DNA from: Otariodibacter oris
GTDB lineage: Bacteria > Pseudomonadota > Gammaproteobacteria > Enterobacterales > Pasteurellaceae
Length of the DNA stretch: 64,000 bases
Assembly (NCBI RefSeq): GCF_009684715.1
Contig: NZ_CP016604.1
Span: forward strand, 1,875,262 to 1,939,261
Direction: 5' to 3'
The stretch's first letter is position 1. Each line of letters starts with the position of its first letter. Of this stretch, positions 9,799 through 20,837 are shown piece by piece. The position numbers were made by a program, and so were the translations under genes. A model generated the notes under the pieces. That model did not search any database. It saw only the letters and a program-made list of their open reading frames with translations, and was not told where the DNA came from.

Positions 9799-11700
9799 TT
9801 ATTTGTTGTCTTTGACTTCTTCAAACTCAGCATCAACAACGCCATCATCTTTCTGATTTTGTTGTGCTTGTTGCTGACCCGCTTGAGCCTGAGCTTGTCC
9901 TGCTTGTAGCAATGGTTCAGACGCTTTTACTAATGCATCAATTTTAGCTTCGATATCTGCTTTATCTTCACCTTTTGCTGAAGTTTCTAAGTCAGAAAGA
10001 GCTGCTTCAATTTTTGCTTTATCATCTGCGTTCAAGTTATCGCCAGCTTCTGTAATTTGCTTACGGGTAGAGTGAACAATCGCATCTGCTTGGTTACGAG
10101 TTTGAACTAATTCTTCAAACTTGCGATCCGCTTCCGCATTTGCTTCAGCATCACGAACCATTTTTTCAACTTCATCGTCACTTAAACCTGAAGATGCCTT
10201 GATCGTGATCTTTTGTTCTTTACCTGTATTCTTATCTTTAGCAGAAACATGCAAAATACCATCTGCATCGATATCAAATGTTACTTCGATTTGTGGCATA
10301 CCACGAGGTGCTGGTTGGATTCCATCTAAGTTGAACTGACCAAGTGATTTGTTATCACTTGCACGTTTACGTTCACCCTGTAAAACATGAATAGTTACAG
10401 CACTTTGATTATCTTCAGCAGTTGAGAACACTTGACTATGTTTTGTAGGGATTGTTGTGTTTTTATCGATGAGTTTAGTCATCACACTACCCATTGTTTC
10501 AATACCAAGTGAAAGCGGTGTTACGTCAAGTAATAATACATCCGTTACATCACCTGCTAATACCCCACCTTGAACTGCTGCACCAATTGCCACTGCTTCA
10601 TCTGGGTTCACATCTTTACGAGGTTCTTTACCAAAGAAGTCCGCTACTTTTTGCTGCACTAATGGCATACGAGTTTGACCACCAACTAGGATAACATCGT
10701 TGATATCAGATACTGATAAACCTGCATCTGCTAATGCCACTTTAACAGGTTCTAATGAACGAGTTACTAAGTCTTCAACAAGTGATTCTAATTTCGCACG
10801 AGTCACAGTAATCACTAAGTGTTTAGGTCCTGTTGCGTCTGCGGTAATGTACGGAAGATTAACTTCTGTTGATTGTGTAGAAGAAAGCTCAATTTTTGCT
10901 TTTTCAGCTGCTTCCTTAACACGTTGCATTGCCATAGAGTCATTTCGTAAATCGACACCTTGTTCTTTTTTGAACTCATCAACCAAATAATTAATTAAAC
11001 GGTTATCAAAATCTTCACCACCTAAGTGAGTATCACCATTAGTTGCACGCACTTCGAAAGTTTGCTCACCATCGAAATTATCCATCTCAATGATAGATAA
11101 GTCAAATGTACCACCACCTAAGTCATAAACTGCAATGATTTGGTTTTCTTTTTTAGAATCTAAACCATATGCTAATGCAGCGGCTGTTGGTTCGTTAATA
11201 ATACGTTTAACTTCTAAACCAGCGATACGACCTGCATCTTTAGTCGCTTGGCGTTGTGCATCGTTAAAATACGCTGGTACAGTAATTACGGCTTCAGTTA
11301 CAGACTCTCCTAAGAAATCTTCTGCTGTTTTCTTCATTTTTTTCAATACTTCAGCAGAAATTTGTGGTGGAGCCATTTTTTCGCCTTTTGCAGAAACCCA
11401 CGCATCACCATTATCAGCTTGTGTGATTTCAAATGGCATAATTTCAATATCACGTTGTACTTCAGCATCAGTAAATCGACGACCGATTAAACGTTTGATT
11501 GCAAATAATGTATTTTTTGGGTTTGTGATCGCTTGACGTTTTGCTGGTGAACCCACTAAAGTTTCTTTATCTGTATAAGCAATAATAGAAGGAGTTGTTC
11601 TTGCACCTTCAGCATTTTCTAACACACGTGGTTTATCGCCATCCATTACGGCAACACATGAGTTTGTTGTTCCTAAGTCAATACCAATAATTTTACCCAT
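9799..11700 (-). CDS. dnaK: Chaperone DnaK (Hsp70)
   Basis: 633-residue Hsp70. N-terminal nucleotide-binding domain starts [17 protein letters not shown] and has phosphate motif [15 protein letters not shown] and adenosine motif [14 protein letters not shown]. Interdomain linker [14 protein letters not shown], beta-sandwich substrate domain, helical lid, and a Gln/Ala-rich tail ending EFEEVKDNK, the usual GrpE/DnaJ-facing C-terminus. A sigma-32 promoter lies about 140 bp upstream of the start. Confidence 0.99.
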   Translation of the reverse strand: MGKIIGIDLGTTNSCVAVMDGDKPRVLENAEGARTTPSIIAYTDKETLVGSPAKRQAITNPKNTLFAIKRLIGRRFTDAEVQRDIEIMPFEITQADNGDAWVSAKGEKMAPPQISAEVLKKMKKTAEDFLGESVTEAVITVPAYFNDAQRQATKDAGRIAGLEVKRIINEPTAAALAYGLDSKKENQIIAVYDLGGGTFDLSIIEMDNFDGEQTFEVRATNGDTHLGGEDFDNRLINYLVDEFKKEQGVDLRNDSMAMQRVKEAAEKAKIELSSTQSTEVNLPYITADATGPKHLVITVTRAKLESLVEDLVTRSLEPVKVALADAGLSVSDINDVILVGGQTRMPLVQQKVADFFGKEPRKDVNPDEAVAIGAAVQGGVLAGDVTDVLLLDVTPLSLGIETMGSVMTKLIDKNTTIPTKHSQVFSTAEDNQSAVTIHVLQGERKRASDNKSLGQFNLDGIQPAPRGMPQIEVTFDIDADGILHVSAKDKNTGKEQKITIKASSGLSDDEVEKMVRDAEANAEADRKFEELVQTRNQADAIVHSTRKQITEAGDNLNADDKAKIEAALSDLETSAKGEDKADIEAKIDALVKASEPLLQAGQAQAQAGQQQAQQNQKDDGVVDAEFEEVKDNK

Positions 11701-11840
11701 TTTAAATTCTCCGATATAAAAATTTGTTCATTTTTGTAAGATACCTACAAGATTGCGTTTTTTCCTAAAAATTCAAGGGTAACTTACAACTTTTTTAACA
11801 AGGAAGCGGTATTTTTAACATACCGTTCAGACGGAGCAAT

Positions 11841-11868
11841 AAATAGGGGTAAAAATGATGAGTTCAAG
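11841..11868 (-). promoter_or_regulatory. Sigma-32 (heat-shock) promoter of dnaK
   Basis: Minus-strand sequence CTTGAA (11868-11863), a 13-bp spacer, then CCCCTATTT (11849-11841), very near the sigma-32 consensus CTTGAA-N13-15-CCCCATnT. It predicts transcription starting around 11834. Confidence 0.82.
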
Positions 11869-11956
11869 AGGAAATATAAAAATTTTTCAAAATTTCTAAT
11901 AATTTATCATCCAAGGTATGAATTTTATGCAAATAACAATATCTAGAGGAGCTTGC

Positions 11957-12010
11957 AAGCGGTAAGTTTAAGTTATCTTTTTGCAAAATAAGATTGAGAA
12001 CTCACCGCTT
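11957..12010 (-). terminator. trkH terminator formed by inverted uptake signals
   Basis: aagcggtaagtt (11957-11968) pairs with aactcaccgctt (11999-12010) with a single mismatch and a 30-nt loop. Located just after the trkH stop. Confidence 0.5.
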
Positions 12011-12014
12011 ATCA

Positions 12015-13499
12015 TTAATCTTTCCAGAACGTTGGTGTAAGGATGACCAATAAGGTAAAGACCTCTAATCGCCCACACACCATAGCAAACGTAAGGACCA
12101 ATTTTGCACTGTCTGGTACGTGTAAAAAGTTACTACTCACCGTACCTAATGCGGGGCCTAAGTTATTCATTGTGGCGATCACCGCATTTAAGGCATCAAA
12201 AGTTTCCATTCCACAAGCAATGGAAGCAATCCAACATATCACAAATACGAAGAAATAAGCCGAAAAGAACGCCCATACACCTTCTACAATTCGTTCTGAT
12301 AATACATGTTTACCCAGTTTAATTGGCTGAATAACATTAGGATGAATAAAACGATGGACCTCTCGTCTGCCTTGTAAATAAAGTAATAAGACACGGAACA
12401 TCTTTAATCCACCGCCTGTTGAGCCAGCACAACCGCCAATAAATGAAGCCAAAACCAAAATTAATGGTAAGAAAGATGGCCAAATACTGAAATTATCCGT
12501 AGTAAATCCAGCAGTAGTAGAAATTGAAACCGATTGAAATAAGGCTTGTGATAAGGTACTTGCTCGTCCACCAAAATAGCTATCTGCCCAGAGGACTAAA
12601 AAACAAATAAGGAATAAACTAAATTGGATCAAAATAAAGAAACGGAATTCATAGTCACGCCAATACACACCAAAGAATTTACGTTTAGCTAGCCCTTTAT
12701 AACGTCCATTAAATTGGTCAAATACCGCAAAATGCAAAGCAAAGTTACAAGATGAGATCAACAAAAATAATACCGTAATATAATTGATCAGATCACTTTT
12801 AAAATAACCAATACTAGCGTCATGCGTAGAAAAACCACCAATTGCAATCGTCGAAAAACTGTGAGAAATTGCATCAAACCAATCCATTCCTGCAAACCAA
12901 AATGCTGTCGCACATAAGGCGGTAAGCGCAACATAAATCAGCCACAATGCTTTTGCAGTTTCTGCAATACGAGGGCGCATTTTTTGCTCTTTCAATGGTC
13001 CTGGCATTTCAGCCCGATAGAGTTCCATTCCACCAATACCAAGCAAAGGAATAATCGCAACAGCAAGCACAATGATCCCCATCCCACCCAACCACTGCAG
13101 AAATTGACGATAAAATAAAATCGCTTTAGGTAGCTGATCAAGCCCGACAATCACCGTTGCACCAGTTGTTGTAAGCCCAGAAAATGATTCAAAAATAGAT
13201 TCGGCAAAATTCAAATTTGGTCGCTCTAGTAAAATAAAAGGTACAGCCCCAAGAGAACCTAGAACCACCCAGAATAAGACAACGATTAAAAAGCCTTCTC
13301 GAGAACGTAACTCATATTTATAATCTCGGCAGAACCACCATAACACTGTGCCAACCACAAAATTAAGTAAAAATGCTTCTAAAAATGCACGTCCGCCACC
13401 GTCTCCATAAATAAGCGCAACGGAAGCTGGTACAAGCATCGTAAAAGAAAATAGCATTACTAAGATGCCAACTATTCTGATAATAGAAAGAAATTGCAC
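12015..13499 (-). CDS. trkH: Trk potassium uptake membrane subunit TrkH
   Basis: About 494-residue K+ translocating subunit that works with TrkA at the inner membrane. Four selectivity-filter loops are visible: SGLTTTGAT, IAIGGFSTHD, STTAGFTTD and NNLGPALG. The end FTLLVILTPTFWKD matches E. coli. Start chosen as GTG 13499 (VQFLSIIRIVG), which lines up with E. coli TrkH and has TTGGA about 7 nt upstream; the frame also opens at a TTG (13511). No trkA is present nearby. Confidence 0.95.
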   Translation of the reverse strand: MQFLSIIRIVGILVMLFSFTMLVPASVALIYGDGGGRAFLEAFLLNFVVGTVLWWFCRDYKYELRSREGFLIVVLFWVVLGSLGAVPFILLERPNLNFAESIFESFSGLTTTGATVIVGLDQLPKAILFYRQFLQWLGGMGIIVLAVAIIPLLGIGGMELYRAEMPGPLKEQKMRPRIAETAKALWLIYVALTALCATAFWFAGMDWFDAISHSFSTIAIGGFSTHDASIGYFKSDLINYITVLFLLISSCNFALHFAVFDQFNGRYKGLAKRKFFGVYWRDYEFRFFILIQFSLFLICFLVLWADSYFGGRASTLSQALFQSVSISTTAGFTTDNFSIWPSFLPLILVLASFIGGCAGSTGGGLKMFRVLLLYLQGRREVHRFIHPNVIQPIKLGKHVLSERIVEGVWAFFSAYFFVFVICWIASIACGMETFDALNAVIATMNNLGPALGTVSSNFLHVPDSAKLVLTFAMVCGRLEVFTLLVILTPTFWKD

Positions 13500-13578
13500 A
13501 GGATATTCCAACTGATAATATTGCTCACAATGGTACTCAGCTTTTTATTTCAGTCAAATTTTTTCTCGCTTGAAGGTC

Positions 13579-13587
13579 TGTTATACT
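13579..13587 (+). promoter_or_regulatory. Extended -10 promoter element of epmA
   Basis: TGTTATACT, an extended -10 motif, lies 42 bp before the epmA ATG in the divergent trkH-epmA spacer; the -35 region is poor. Confidence 0.5.
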
Positions 13588-13628
13588 GTGTTTCATTAAA
13601 TAAAATTTTTTACAAGCGGTAAGATCCT

Positions 13629-14612
13629 ATGGACGATTTGCAACAAGAACATATTAACTGGAAGCCAACTGCTTCCATTCCAACATTATTAAAACGCTCA
13701 AAAATCATCAGTGATATTCGTAAATTCTTTACAGAACGTGGCTTACTTGAAGTCGATACACCTACAATGAGTGAATTTTCGGTCACTGACGTTCATCTCT
13801 CAGCATTTAGCACTCAATTTCTTTCGCCATTTGAGAGTAAAGCTAAAACGCTACATTTAATTACTAGCCCCGAATATCATATGAAACGCTTGCTCGCCAG
13901 TGGAAGTGGAGCAATTTTTCAGCTTTGCCACGTATTCCGCAATGAAGAAGCTGGCAAAAATCATAATCCTGAATTTACTATGCTAGAGTGGTATCGCCCT
14001 CATTTTGATATGTATCGTTTGATTAATGAAGTGGATGATCTATTACAATATATTTTAGATTGTGAGCCTGCTGAATCTTTTAGCTATCAATTCGTATTTC
14101 AGAACTATGTAGGATTAGATCCGCTTTCTGCAACAAAATCTCAGCTTGTGGCAAAAGCGCAAGAACATGGCTTACAATGTGACGATAATGATCATCGTGA
14201 TGTATTACTACAATTCTTATTTACTAAAGTTGTTGAGCCAAATATCGGTTTAGAACGCCCGACTGCGATTTATCACTTCCCTGCTTCTCAAGCAGCATTA
14301 GCTCAAGTAAGTGCGGAAGACCCAAGAATGGCAGAACGCTTTGAGTTCTATTATAAAGGGATTGAATTAGCGAACGGCTTTCACGAATTAAGTGACGCTA
14401 AAGAACAATTCCGCCGTTTTGAGCAAGATAATGTTTACCGCCAACAAATCGGCTTACCACCTCAAGAATTGGATTCCCGTTTCCTCGCTGCTTTAAAATC
14501 GGGGATTCCAAATTGTTCTGGTGTTGCAGTTGGCGTTGATCGTTTAATTATGATTGCTCTTGGTGCAGAACGAATTGAGGAAGTCATGGCATTTGGAATA
14601 GAAAGTGCTTAG
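13629..14612 (+). CDS. epmA: Elongation factor P--(R)-beta-lysine ligase
   Basis: 327-residue class II LysRS-like paralogue (EpmA, also PoxA/YjeA/GenX) that attaches beta-lysine to EF-P so the ribosome can pass polyproline stretches. It has the class II catalytic core only: motif 2 region [20 protein letters not shown], and motif 3 [15 protein letters not shown] near the C-terminus. The anticodon-binding domain of true LysRS is absent, which is diagnostic. An uptake core lies just upstream of the start. Confidence 0.96.
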   Translation: MDDLQQEHINWKPTASIPTLLKRSKIISDIRKFFTERGLLEVDTPTMSEFSVTDVHLSAFSTQFLSPFESKAKTLHLITSPEYHMKRLLASGSGAIFQLCHVFRNEEAGKNHNPEFTMLEWYRPHFDMYRLINEVDDLLQYILDCEPAESFSYQFVFQNYVGLDPLSATKSQLVAKAQEHGLQCDDNDHRDVLLQFLFTKVVEPNIGLERPTAIYHFPASQAALAQVSAEDPRMAERFEFYYKGIELANGFHELSDAKEQFRRFEQDNVYRQQIGLPPQELDSRFLAALKSGIPNCSGVAVGVDRLIMIALGAERIEEVMAFGIESA

Positions 14613-14680
14613 AATTTAGCTATAATAGATTAAAATACGCTAAAGTATTGTATTAAAATTTAATAATAACAGGAAAAAAT

Positions 14681-15469
14681 TTGAACGATTTATTTATTAT
14701 TGATTCACATTGCCACTTAGATTCTTTGGATTATGAAACTCGTCATAAAAACGTCGATGAAGTGATCGAAAATGCCAAAGCAAGAGGTGTGCAACGTTTT
14801 ATCTCTATCTGTACGACATTAGGTAGCTTCGAAAATATGAAAAAGCTTACCGCTCATCGTCCCGAAGTTTCGCTCTCGTGTGGAGTACATCCCCTCAATG
14901 TTGAGGATGAACCTTTTGATTATGCAAGATTGCTTGAATCAGCCAAAGATCCAAGAGTGGTTGCTATTGGCGAAACAGGGTTAGATTATCACTACACCCC
15001 TGAAACTAAAGAGCTACAACAGTCTATTTTTCAACAACAAATTCACATTGCGAATGAAGTAAATAAGCCGTTAGTAATCCACACACGCTCAGCTCGTGAA
15101 GATACGATGCAATTGTTAATTGAAAATAATGCGGAAAAATGTGGCGGAGTGTTGCATTGCTTTACAGAAGATTGGAATATGGCAAAACGCGCTTTAGATA
15201 TCGGGTTTTATATTTCTATCTCTGGTATTATTACTTTTAAAAATGCAGAAGATTTACGTGAAGTCGTAAAGAAAGTACCCCTTGATCGTTTATTGGTAGA
15301 AACGGATTCGCCTTATTTAGCACCGATTCCCTATCGAGGTAAACCAAATCAACCAGCGTATGTCAGAGAAGTGTGCGAATACTTAGCCACCTTGAAAGGT
15401 GTTTCGGTAGAAGAAATGGCTCAGACGACAACACAAAATGTTCAACGTTTATTTAAACTCACTGTATAG
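14681..15469 (+). CDS. TatD-family metal-dependent hydrolase (YcfH type)
   Basis: 262 residues starting at a TTG with AGGA 7 nt upstream; no in-frame ATG gives the conserved N-terminus. Metal ligands are visible in [38 protein letters not shown] and [10 protein letters not shown], matching E. coli YcfH throughout. The family are 3'-5' DNases or related phosphodiesterases in the cytoplasm. Followed after 8 bp by the DUF1523-type gene. Confidence 0.93.
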   Translation: MNDLFIIDSHCHLDSLDYETRHKNVDEVIENAKARGVQRFISICTTLGSFENMKKLTAHRPEVSLSCGVHPLNVEDEPFDYARLLESAKDPRVVAIGETGLDYHYTPETKELQQSIFQQQIHIANEVNKPLVIHTRSAREDTMQLLIENNAEKCGGVLHCFTEDWNMAKRALDIGFYISISGIITFKNAEDLREVVKKVPLDRLLVETDSPYLAPIPYRGKPNQPAYVREVCEYLATLKGVSVEEMAQTTTQNVQRLFKLTV

Positions 15470-15477
15470 GAGTGACT

Positions 15478-16005
15478 ATGAAATCAATTCTTAAATATTT
15501 CCTGATTTTAGTTATGCTTTCGTTGCATATCGTTTTAATCGGAGCCGTTAATTACGCATTCCCAAGTTATGAACAAACGGTGATTACGGGTATGGAGGTT
15601 CGCCGTGTGGACAAAGATGGTCCAATCAGTAAATCAAACCCAGAAGATGGTCCAGTAAGAGATGTGTACTATCTCTTTACTGAAAATCCTGAAACCAAGA
15701 AAGTTATGACTTATCGTAATGAAGACACAGGCTGGGGCTTACCTTTCTACTTCAAATTTGATGCTGCTTTAACTCAAGCAAAAGCTCAAGCCTTTGCTAA
15801 CGATAAAAAATTGGTCCAAATTAAATATTATGGTTGGTATATCAGTTGGTTAAATGAGTTCAGAAATGTTGTTTCGATCCAACCAGTAGAAGAAGGACAA
15901 AGCCAATCTATGCCTTGGATTAGCTATATTATCTATGCATTTTTTGCCTTCACATTCTTCCTATCTGTCCAATTTATCCGTGGTTGGTTTGATAGTAGCA
16001 AATAA
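15478..16005 (+). CDS. DUF1523-type membrane-anchored protein
   Basis: 175 residues from ATG 15478, which has TAGGAG just upstream; the frame also opens at GTG 15472. There is an N-terminal membrane segment (YFLILVMLSLHIVLIGAVNY), a middle soluble domain (RRVDKDGPISKSNPEDGPVR, DTGWGLPFYFKFDAALTQA), and a second membrane segment near the C-terminus (SYIIYAFFAFTFFLSVQFI). It resembles DUF1523 proteins of unknown function. Probably co-transcribed with the TatD-family gene. Confidence 0.78.
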   Translation: MKSILKYFLILVMLSLHIVLIGAVNYAFPSYEQTVITGMEVRRVDKDGPISKSNPEDGPVRDVYYLFTENPETKKVMTYRNEDTGWGLPFYFKFDAALTQAKAQAFANDKKLVQIKYYGWYISWLNEFRNVVSIQPVEEGQSQSMPWISYIIYAFFAFTFFLSVQFIRGWFDSSK

Positions 16006-16016
16006 TCATTAAGCTT

Positions 16017-16048
16017 ATTCCCTTCTTGTACGAGAAGGGAATTTTTTC
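16017..16048 (+). terminator. Intrinsic terminator
   Basis: 10-bp stem attcccttct (16017-16026) with agaagggaat (16033-16042) and a following T run. Confidence 0.88.
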
Positions 16049-16069
16049 TTATCCAATAGATACGACATA

Positions 16070-16795
16070 ATGCAATATTTCATCGCCGATCTTCATCTAA
16101 ATGAATCTCAACCTGAGATTACCGATCTCTTTTTGCAATTTATGCAAGAGAAAGCACCGCTTGCAGAGGCGATTTATATCCTAGGTGATCTCTTTGATTT
16201 CTGGATTGGCGATGATGAACAGTCCGAACTCATTACTCAAGTCAAACAAGCGACGTGCAAAGTGGTAGAGCAAGGTGTGCCTTGTTATTTTATTTGTGGT
16301 AATCGAGATTTTTTAATTGGTAAACGCTTTGCGAAGGAGTCGGGGATGACGCTACTACCCGATTATCATATTGTCGACCTCTATGGCAAACGAACGTTAA
16401 TTTGTCACGGCGATACCTTGTGTATTGATGATGAAAAATACCAAAACTTTCGCAAAAAAGTCCACCAAAAATGGCTACAATGGCTGTTCCTAAAATTGCC
16501 CCTTTCCTTGCGTATCAACATAGCGCAAAAAATTCGAGCTAAAAGTAAACAAGATAAACAACATAAACCTATTGATATTATGGACGTAAATAAAGCGTTC
16601 ACTGCCGAGATTGTCGAAAAATATCAAGCGGAATGGTTGATTCACGGACACACCCATCGACAAGCGGTGCATTCCAATCAACATTTTGCAAATTCTGATC
16701 GCACCTTTACCCGTATTGTCCTTGGCGATTGGGGCAAAACCGCCTCGATTTTAACCGTTACCCCCGACTCATTTTATTTTAACGAAGAACGTTAA
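16070..16795 (+). CDS. lpxH: UDP-2,3-diacylglucosamine diphosphatase LpxH
   Basis: 241-residue calcineurin-like phosphoesterase that removes UMP to give lipid X in lipid A synthesis, at the inner face of the inner membrane. Dinuclear-metal motifs: [35 protein letters not shown] and HGHTHRQ. Length matches the E. coli enzyme (240). Starts at ATG 16070 after a terminator; glyQ follows with its own promoter. Confidence 0.96.
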   Translation: MQYFIADLHLNESQPEITDLFLQFMQEKAPLAEAIYILGDLFDFWIGDDEQSELITQVKQATCKVVEQGVPCYFICGNRDFLIGKRFAKESGMTLLPDYHIVDLYGKRTLICHGDTLCIDDEKYQNFRKKVHQKWLQWLFLKLPLSLRINIAQKIRAKSKQDKQHKPIDIMDVNKAFTAEIVEKYQAEWLIHGHTHRQAVHSNQHFANSDRTFTRIVLGDWGKTASILTVTPDSFYFNEER

Positions 16796-16837
16796 GGATT
16801 ACTGACTGATTCTTTTGCAGATTTTTGCAAAAAATGC

Positions 16838-16866
16838 CCGACATTCGACCGCTTACCCGCTATAAT
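16838..16866 (+). promoter_or_regulatory. Sigma-70 promoter of glyQ
   Basis: CCGACA (16838-16843), 17-bp spacer, TATAAT (16861-16866), about 41 bp before the glyQ ATG. An uptake core lies in the spacer. Confidence 0.68.
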
Positions 16867-16906
16867 AAGCAGTATTTTTAACTGAATTTTATTAATAGGA
16901 ATCACA

Positions 16907-17815
16907 ATGTCAGCAAAATTTAATGTGAAAACCTTTCAAGGAATGATCCTTGCATTACAAGATTACTGGGCAACTCAAGGTTGTACCATCGTTCAACCAT
17001 TTGATATGGAAGTGGGCGCAGGAACTTCTCACCCGATGACGTGTTTACGTGCGATTGGTCCAGAACCAATGGCATCGGCTTATGTTCAGCCTTCACGTCG
17101 CCCAACTGATGGTCGCTATGGTGAAAACCCAAACCGTTTACAACACTACTACCAATTCCAAGTGGTTATCAAACCTTCCCCAGATAATATCCAAGAACTC
17201 TATTTAGATAGCTTAAAAATGTTAGGTTTCGACCCAACTCAAAATGATATTCGTTTTGTGGAAGACAACTGGGAAAACCCAACATTAGGTGCGTGGGGAT
17301 TAGGTTGGGAAGTCTGGTTGAACGGTATGGAAGTTACTCAATTTACCTATTTCCAACAAGTGGGGGGCTTAGAATGTAAACCCGTTACAGGCGAAATCAC
17401 TTACGGTTTAGAACGTTTAGCAATGTACATTCAAGGTGTAGACTCTGTTTATGATCTTGTCTGGTCTGACGGTCCATTAGGCAAAACCACCTATGGCGAC
17501 GTTTTCCACCAAAACGAAGTGGAACAATCCACTTACAACTTTGAATATGCAAATACTGATTTCTTATTCTACTGTTTTGACCAATACGAAAAAGAAGCCC
17601 AAGAATTGCTCGCTCTAGAAAAACCACTACCATTGCCTGCTTACGAACGCATTTTAAAAGCCGCTCATAGCTTTAACCTTTTAGATGCTCGCAAAGCGAT
17701 TTCAGTGACCGAACGCCAACGTTATATTCTACGCATCCGTGCATTAACTAAAGGTGTAGCAGAAGCCTACTACGCAAGCCGTGAGGCGTTAGGATTTCCA
17801 GGGTGTAAGAAATAA
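16907..17815 (+). CDS. glyQ: Glycyl-tRNA synthetase alpha subunit
   Basis: 302-residue catalytic subunit of the bacterial alpha2beta2 GlyRS. Conserved blocks: [60 protein letters not shown] and [12 protein letters not shown]. Usually glyS follows immediately; here two small genes lie between them. Confidence 0.98.
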   Translation: MSAKFNVKTFQGMILALQDYWATQGCTIVQPFDMEVGAGTSHPMTCLRAIGPEPMASAYVQPSRRPTDGRYGENPNRLQHYYQFQVVIKPSPDNIQELYLDSLKMLGFDPTQNDIRFVEDNWENPTLGAWGLGWEVWLNGMEVTQFTYFQQVGGLECKPVTGEITYGLERLAMYIQGVDSVYDLVWSDGPLGKTTYGDVFHQNEVEQSTYNFEYANTDFLFYCFDQYEKEAQELLALEKPLPLPAYERILKAAHSFNLLDARKAISVTERQRYILRIRALTKGVAEAYYASREALGFPGCKK

Positions 17816-17847
17816 AATTAATGTTAATCTAGCTAGCAGAGGCAAAA

Positions 17848-18357
17848 ATGAAAAAATTACTTATTACTCTTTCAGTATTCCTATCCGCATGCTCTCTCAG
17901 TGACCAAGAGATTCGAGCTAATTATGCTGAACACTATAAACAAAGTGATGAGTATGTGGCTCAATTTGCAAAAAACATTGAAGGATTATCTGTTGAACAA
18001 TTAGCTATTGATGGGGCAAAAAAAGATAAAGCTAAAATGAATGGGCAGAGTCGAATGCAAATAGATCAATATATGTATATTGAAAATGTAAGACCAAACA
18101 AAAATCAAGTAATTTATGAATACTCATTTAATCCATCATGGTGGAAAAGTTTGGGAGAGTCTAAACAAAAAGATATTCAGAATAATATGCAAAGAGATTT
18201 AATTTATAGAACTTGTTCTTTAAGAACTGTTGCCTTAGCCCAAGAAAAAGGGTTAGAAGAGGATCATAAATATTATTATGACTATCCAAATAAATCTCTT
18301 GCATTCGAGTTAAAAACAAATAAAGAAATTTGCTTATCTAACGGCTTTGTAAGATAA
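17848..18357 (+). CDS. Putative lipoprotein between glyQ and glyS
   Basis: 169 residues with lipobox LSAC (Cys at residue 15) after a short Lys-start signal. The mature part is charged, with no repeats and a cysteine pair outside the lipobox (TCSL and EICLSNGF). It begins 32 bp after glyQ and ends 16 bp before the next gene, so it sits inside the glycyl-tRNA synthetase operon. I do not recognise a family. Confidence 0.75.
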   Translation: MKKLLITLSVFLSACSLSDQEIRANYAEHYKQSDEYVAQFAKNIEGLSVEQLAIDGAKKDKAKMNGQSRMQIDQYMYIENVRPNKNQVIYEYSFNPSWWKSLGESKQKDIQNNMQRDLIYRTCSLRTVALAQEKGLEEDHKYYYDYPNKSLAFELKTNKEICLSNGFVR

Positions 18358-18373
18358 AATTTAGAGCAAACAA

Positions 18374-18640
18374 ATGAAAACTAAAACCATATTATTTTTT
18401 GCTGACTTGTGTCCTGACTCCCCACCTTTTGTAACCCAATTAGAGCAACTTAAGGTGGAATATGAAGCGGTTAATATTTTTGAAAGTATGGCAAATTTTA
18501 AACGCTTTCTAAAATTACGAGATAATCATTCAGCTTTTGATCAAGCCAAAAAACAAGGTTACATCGGGATTCCTGCTTTAGTGATGGATGATGAAAAAGT
18601 TGTGTTAGATCTTGAAGAGTTGCAGAAAATATTTAGTTAA
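18374..18640 (+). CDS. Glutaredoxin-like protein with a monothiol CPDS motif
   Basis: 88 residues with a thioredoxin/glutaredoxin-type pattern: beta strand TILFFAD, motif LCPDSPPF where a CPxC/CPxS redox site would be, then VEYEAVNI and the cis-Pro region GYIGIPALVMDD. Only one Cys is present, so any chemistry would be monothiol. It resembles small glutaredoxin-related proteins. It lies 61 bp upstream of glyS. Confidence 0.72.
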   Translation: MKTKTILFFADLCPDSPPFVTQLEQLKVEYEAVNIFESMANFKRFLKLRDNHSAFDQAKKQGYIGIPALVMDDEKVVLDLEELQKIFS

Positions 18641-18700
18641 AGCGGTGAGATCTTAAAGAGAATTTACAATTTAAGTTAAAAAATTTTAAAGAGACAAACA

Positions 18701-20767
18701 ATGACAACACAAAATTTCCTTGCCGAGATCGGCACAGAAGAATTACCACCGAAGGCACTGAAAAAATTAGCGACTGCCTTTGCTGATAATGTAGAACAAG
18801 AATTAACTCAAGCTGGTTTAGGCTTTGAGAAAGTAGAATGGTTTGCTGCACCTCGTCGTTTAGCAGTGAAGGTGTTGGGATTAGCCACAAGCCAACCAAG
18901 TAAAGAAGTTGAAAAACGTGGTCCTGCGGTTTCTGCTGCATTTGATGCGGAAGGTAAACCAACTAAAGCTGCGGAAGGTTGGGCAAGAGGTTGTGGTATC
19001 AGCGTGGATCAAGCTGATCGTATTGCGACCGATAAGGGCGAATGGTTAGTGCATCGTGCAGTGATTGAAGGACAACCAACTAAAAATTTAGTGGTAGATA
19101 TCATCAGCCGAGCATTAGCAAAATTACCTATTCCTAAAACAATGCGTTGGGGTGATAAGACTGAACACTTTGTTCGCCCTGTGCATACTGTTACCTTATT
19201 ACTTGGTGATGAATTAATCGAAGGTGAAATTTTAGGTGTGACTATCGGTAGAACCATTCGTGGTCACCGTTTCTTAGGCGAACGTGAATTTCAAATTGAA
19301 CACGCTGATCAATATCCTCAATTATTAAGAGAAAAAGGATCAGTGGTTGCAGATTTCAACGAACGTCGTGAAGAAATTCTTGCAAAAGCACAAGCGAAAG
19401 CGACCGCTTTAGGTGGTGTTGCCGATATTCAAGATGATTTACTAGATGAAGTTACCTCGCTTGTTGAGTATCCAAACGTATTAGCTGCAACATTTGAAGA
19501 GCGTTTCTTAGCTGTACCTGCGGAAGCCCTCGTTTATACAATGAAAGGCGACCAAAAATATTTCCCAATCTATGATAAAGACGGCAAATTATTACCGCAC
19601 TTTATTTTCGTTTCTAATATCAATCCTGAAGATCCAAGTAAGATTATTGAAGGAAATGAAAAGGTCGTTCGCCCACGTTTAACCGATGCAGAATTCTTCT
19701 TCAAAACCGATTTAAAACAACGTTTAGAAGATCAACTTCCACGCTTAGAAACTGTTTTATTCCAACAACAATTAGGCACATTGCGTGATAAAACAGATCG
19801 TATTGAGCAATTAAGCGGTGCGATTGCAAAACAAATTGGGGCAGATGAAACCAAAGCAAAACGTGCAGGCTTACTTTCTAAATGTGACTTAATGACCAAT
19901 ATGGTGTTTGAATTTACCGATACCCAAGGGGTTATGGGTATGCACTATGCCCGTCACGATGGCGAAGATGAAGAAGTGGCGGTAGCGTTAAATGAACAAT
20001 ATATGCCACGTTTTGCAGGCGATGACTTACCACATTCTCTCGTTGCCTGTGCAGTCGCATTAGTGGATAAAATTGATACCCTAGCAGGGATTTTTGGTAT
20101 TGGACAGCATCCAAAAGGCGATAAAGACCCATTTGCTTTACGCCGTGCGGCATTAGGTGTGTTACGTATTATCGTTGAGAAAAAACTCTCACTTGATTTA
20201 GAAGAGTTAGTAAAAACTTCAGTGGAATTATTTGGCGATAAATTAACGAATAAAGATGTGGTTAGCGATGTGGTTGATTTTATGCTCGGACGTTTCCGTG
20301 CTTGGTATCAAGATGAAGGCATTGCTGTTGATGTGATTCAAGCGGTATTAGCTCGTCGCCCAACCAAACCAGCCGACTTTGATGCACGTGTACGTGCGGT
20401 AGCTCATTTCCGTACTTTAGATTCAGCGGTTGCATTAGCGGCTGCGAATAAACGTGTGAGCAATATTTTAGCTAAAGCGGATATTTCAATCGGCGAGATT
20501 GATCTGACCGCTTGCGTAGAGCCAACAGAAAAAGCGTTAGCTGAAACGGTAATTAAACTCCAAGCGGATGTGCAACCATTAGTGGCTGAAGGAAATTACA
20601 CTGCCGTGTTAGATCAGCTTGCGAATTTACGTCAGCCTGTTGATAGCTTCTTCGATAGCGTTATGGTGAATGCGGAAGATCCAAAACTTCGCCAAAATCG
20701 ACTTGCGATTTTAAACACCTTGCAAAACTTATTCTTGCAAGTTGCTGATATTTCGTTATTGCAATAA
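18701..20767 (+). CDS. glyS: Glycyl-tRNA synthetase beta subunit
   Basis: 688-residue beta subunit, recognising and editing/positioning tRNA-Gly with GlyQ. N-terminal [19 protein letters not shown] is the family hallmark; also [29 protein letters not shown] and the HD-like core [21 protein letters not shown]-terminal DALR-type anticodon region ends [10 protein letters not shown]. Complete and of normal length. Confidence 0.98.
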   Translation: MTTQNFLAEIGTEELPPKALKKLATAFADNVEQELTQAGLGFEKVEWFAAPRRLAVKVLGLATSQPSKEVEKRGPAVSAAFDAEGKPTKAAEGWARGCGISVDQADRIATDKGEWLVHRAVIEGQPTKNLVVDIISRALAKLPIPKTMRWGDKTEHFVRPVHTVTLLLGDELIEGEILGVTIGRTIRGHRFLGEREFQIEHADQYPQLLREKGSVVADFNERREEILAKAQAKATALGGVADIQDDLLDEVTSLVEYPNVLAATFEERFLAVPAEALVYTMKGDQKYFPIYDKDGKLLPHFIFVSNINPEDPSKIIEGNEKVVRPRLTDAEFFFKTDLKQRLEDQLPRLETVLFQQQLGTLRDKTDRIEQLSGAIAKQIGADETKAKRAGLLSKCDLMTNMVFEFTDTQGVMGMHYARHDGEDEEVAVALNEQYMPRFAGDDLPHSLVACAVALVDKIDTLAGIFGIGQHPKGDKDPFALRRAALGVLRIIVEKKLSLDLEELVKTSVELFGDKLTNKDVVSDVVDFMLGRFRAWYQDEGIAVDVIQAVLARRPTKPADFDARVRAVAHFRTLDSAVALAAANKRVSNILAKADISIGEIDLTACVEPTEKALAETVIKLQADVQPLVAEGNYTAVLDQLANLRQPVDSFFDSVMVNAEDPKLRQNRLAILNTLQNLFLQVADISLLQ

Positions 20768-20776
20768 ATGAGTTAT

Positions 20777-20803
20777 AAAGACCGCTGAAAAGCGGTCTTT
20801 TTT
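20777..20803 (+). terminator. glyS terminator
   Basis: 10-bp perfect stem aaagaccgct (20777-20786), GAAA loop, agcggtcttt (20791-20800), then more T. Confidence 0.92.
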
Positions 20804-20837
20804 CAACATGAAGATAATATACAGAGGAGAATACAAC

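Larger units (their letters stand above)
11701..12014. other. dnaK-trkH intergenic region
   Basis: About 314 bp with no coding frame of note. From dnaK outward it holds a 5' leader of roughly 130 nt, the sigma-32 promoter at 11841-11868, an AT-rich stretch around 11875-11945, and the trkH terminator at 11957-12010. Both genes are on the minus strand. Confidence 0.7.

Noticed and set aside
10121-11536. Plus-strand frames of 66-133 codons opposite dnaK
   Set aside because: Antisense shadows of a highly conserved gene with biased codons; none resembles a known protein.
11772-11777. Second CTTGAA (minus strand) closer to dnaK as another heat-shock -35
   Set aside because: No CCCCATnT-like -10 lies 13-17 bp downstream of it.
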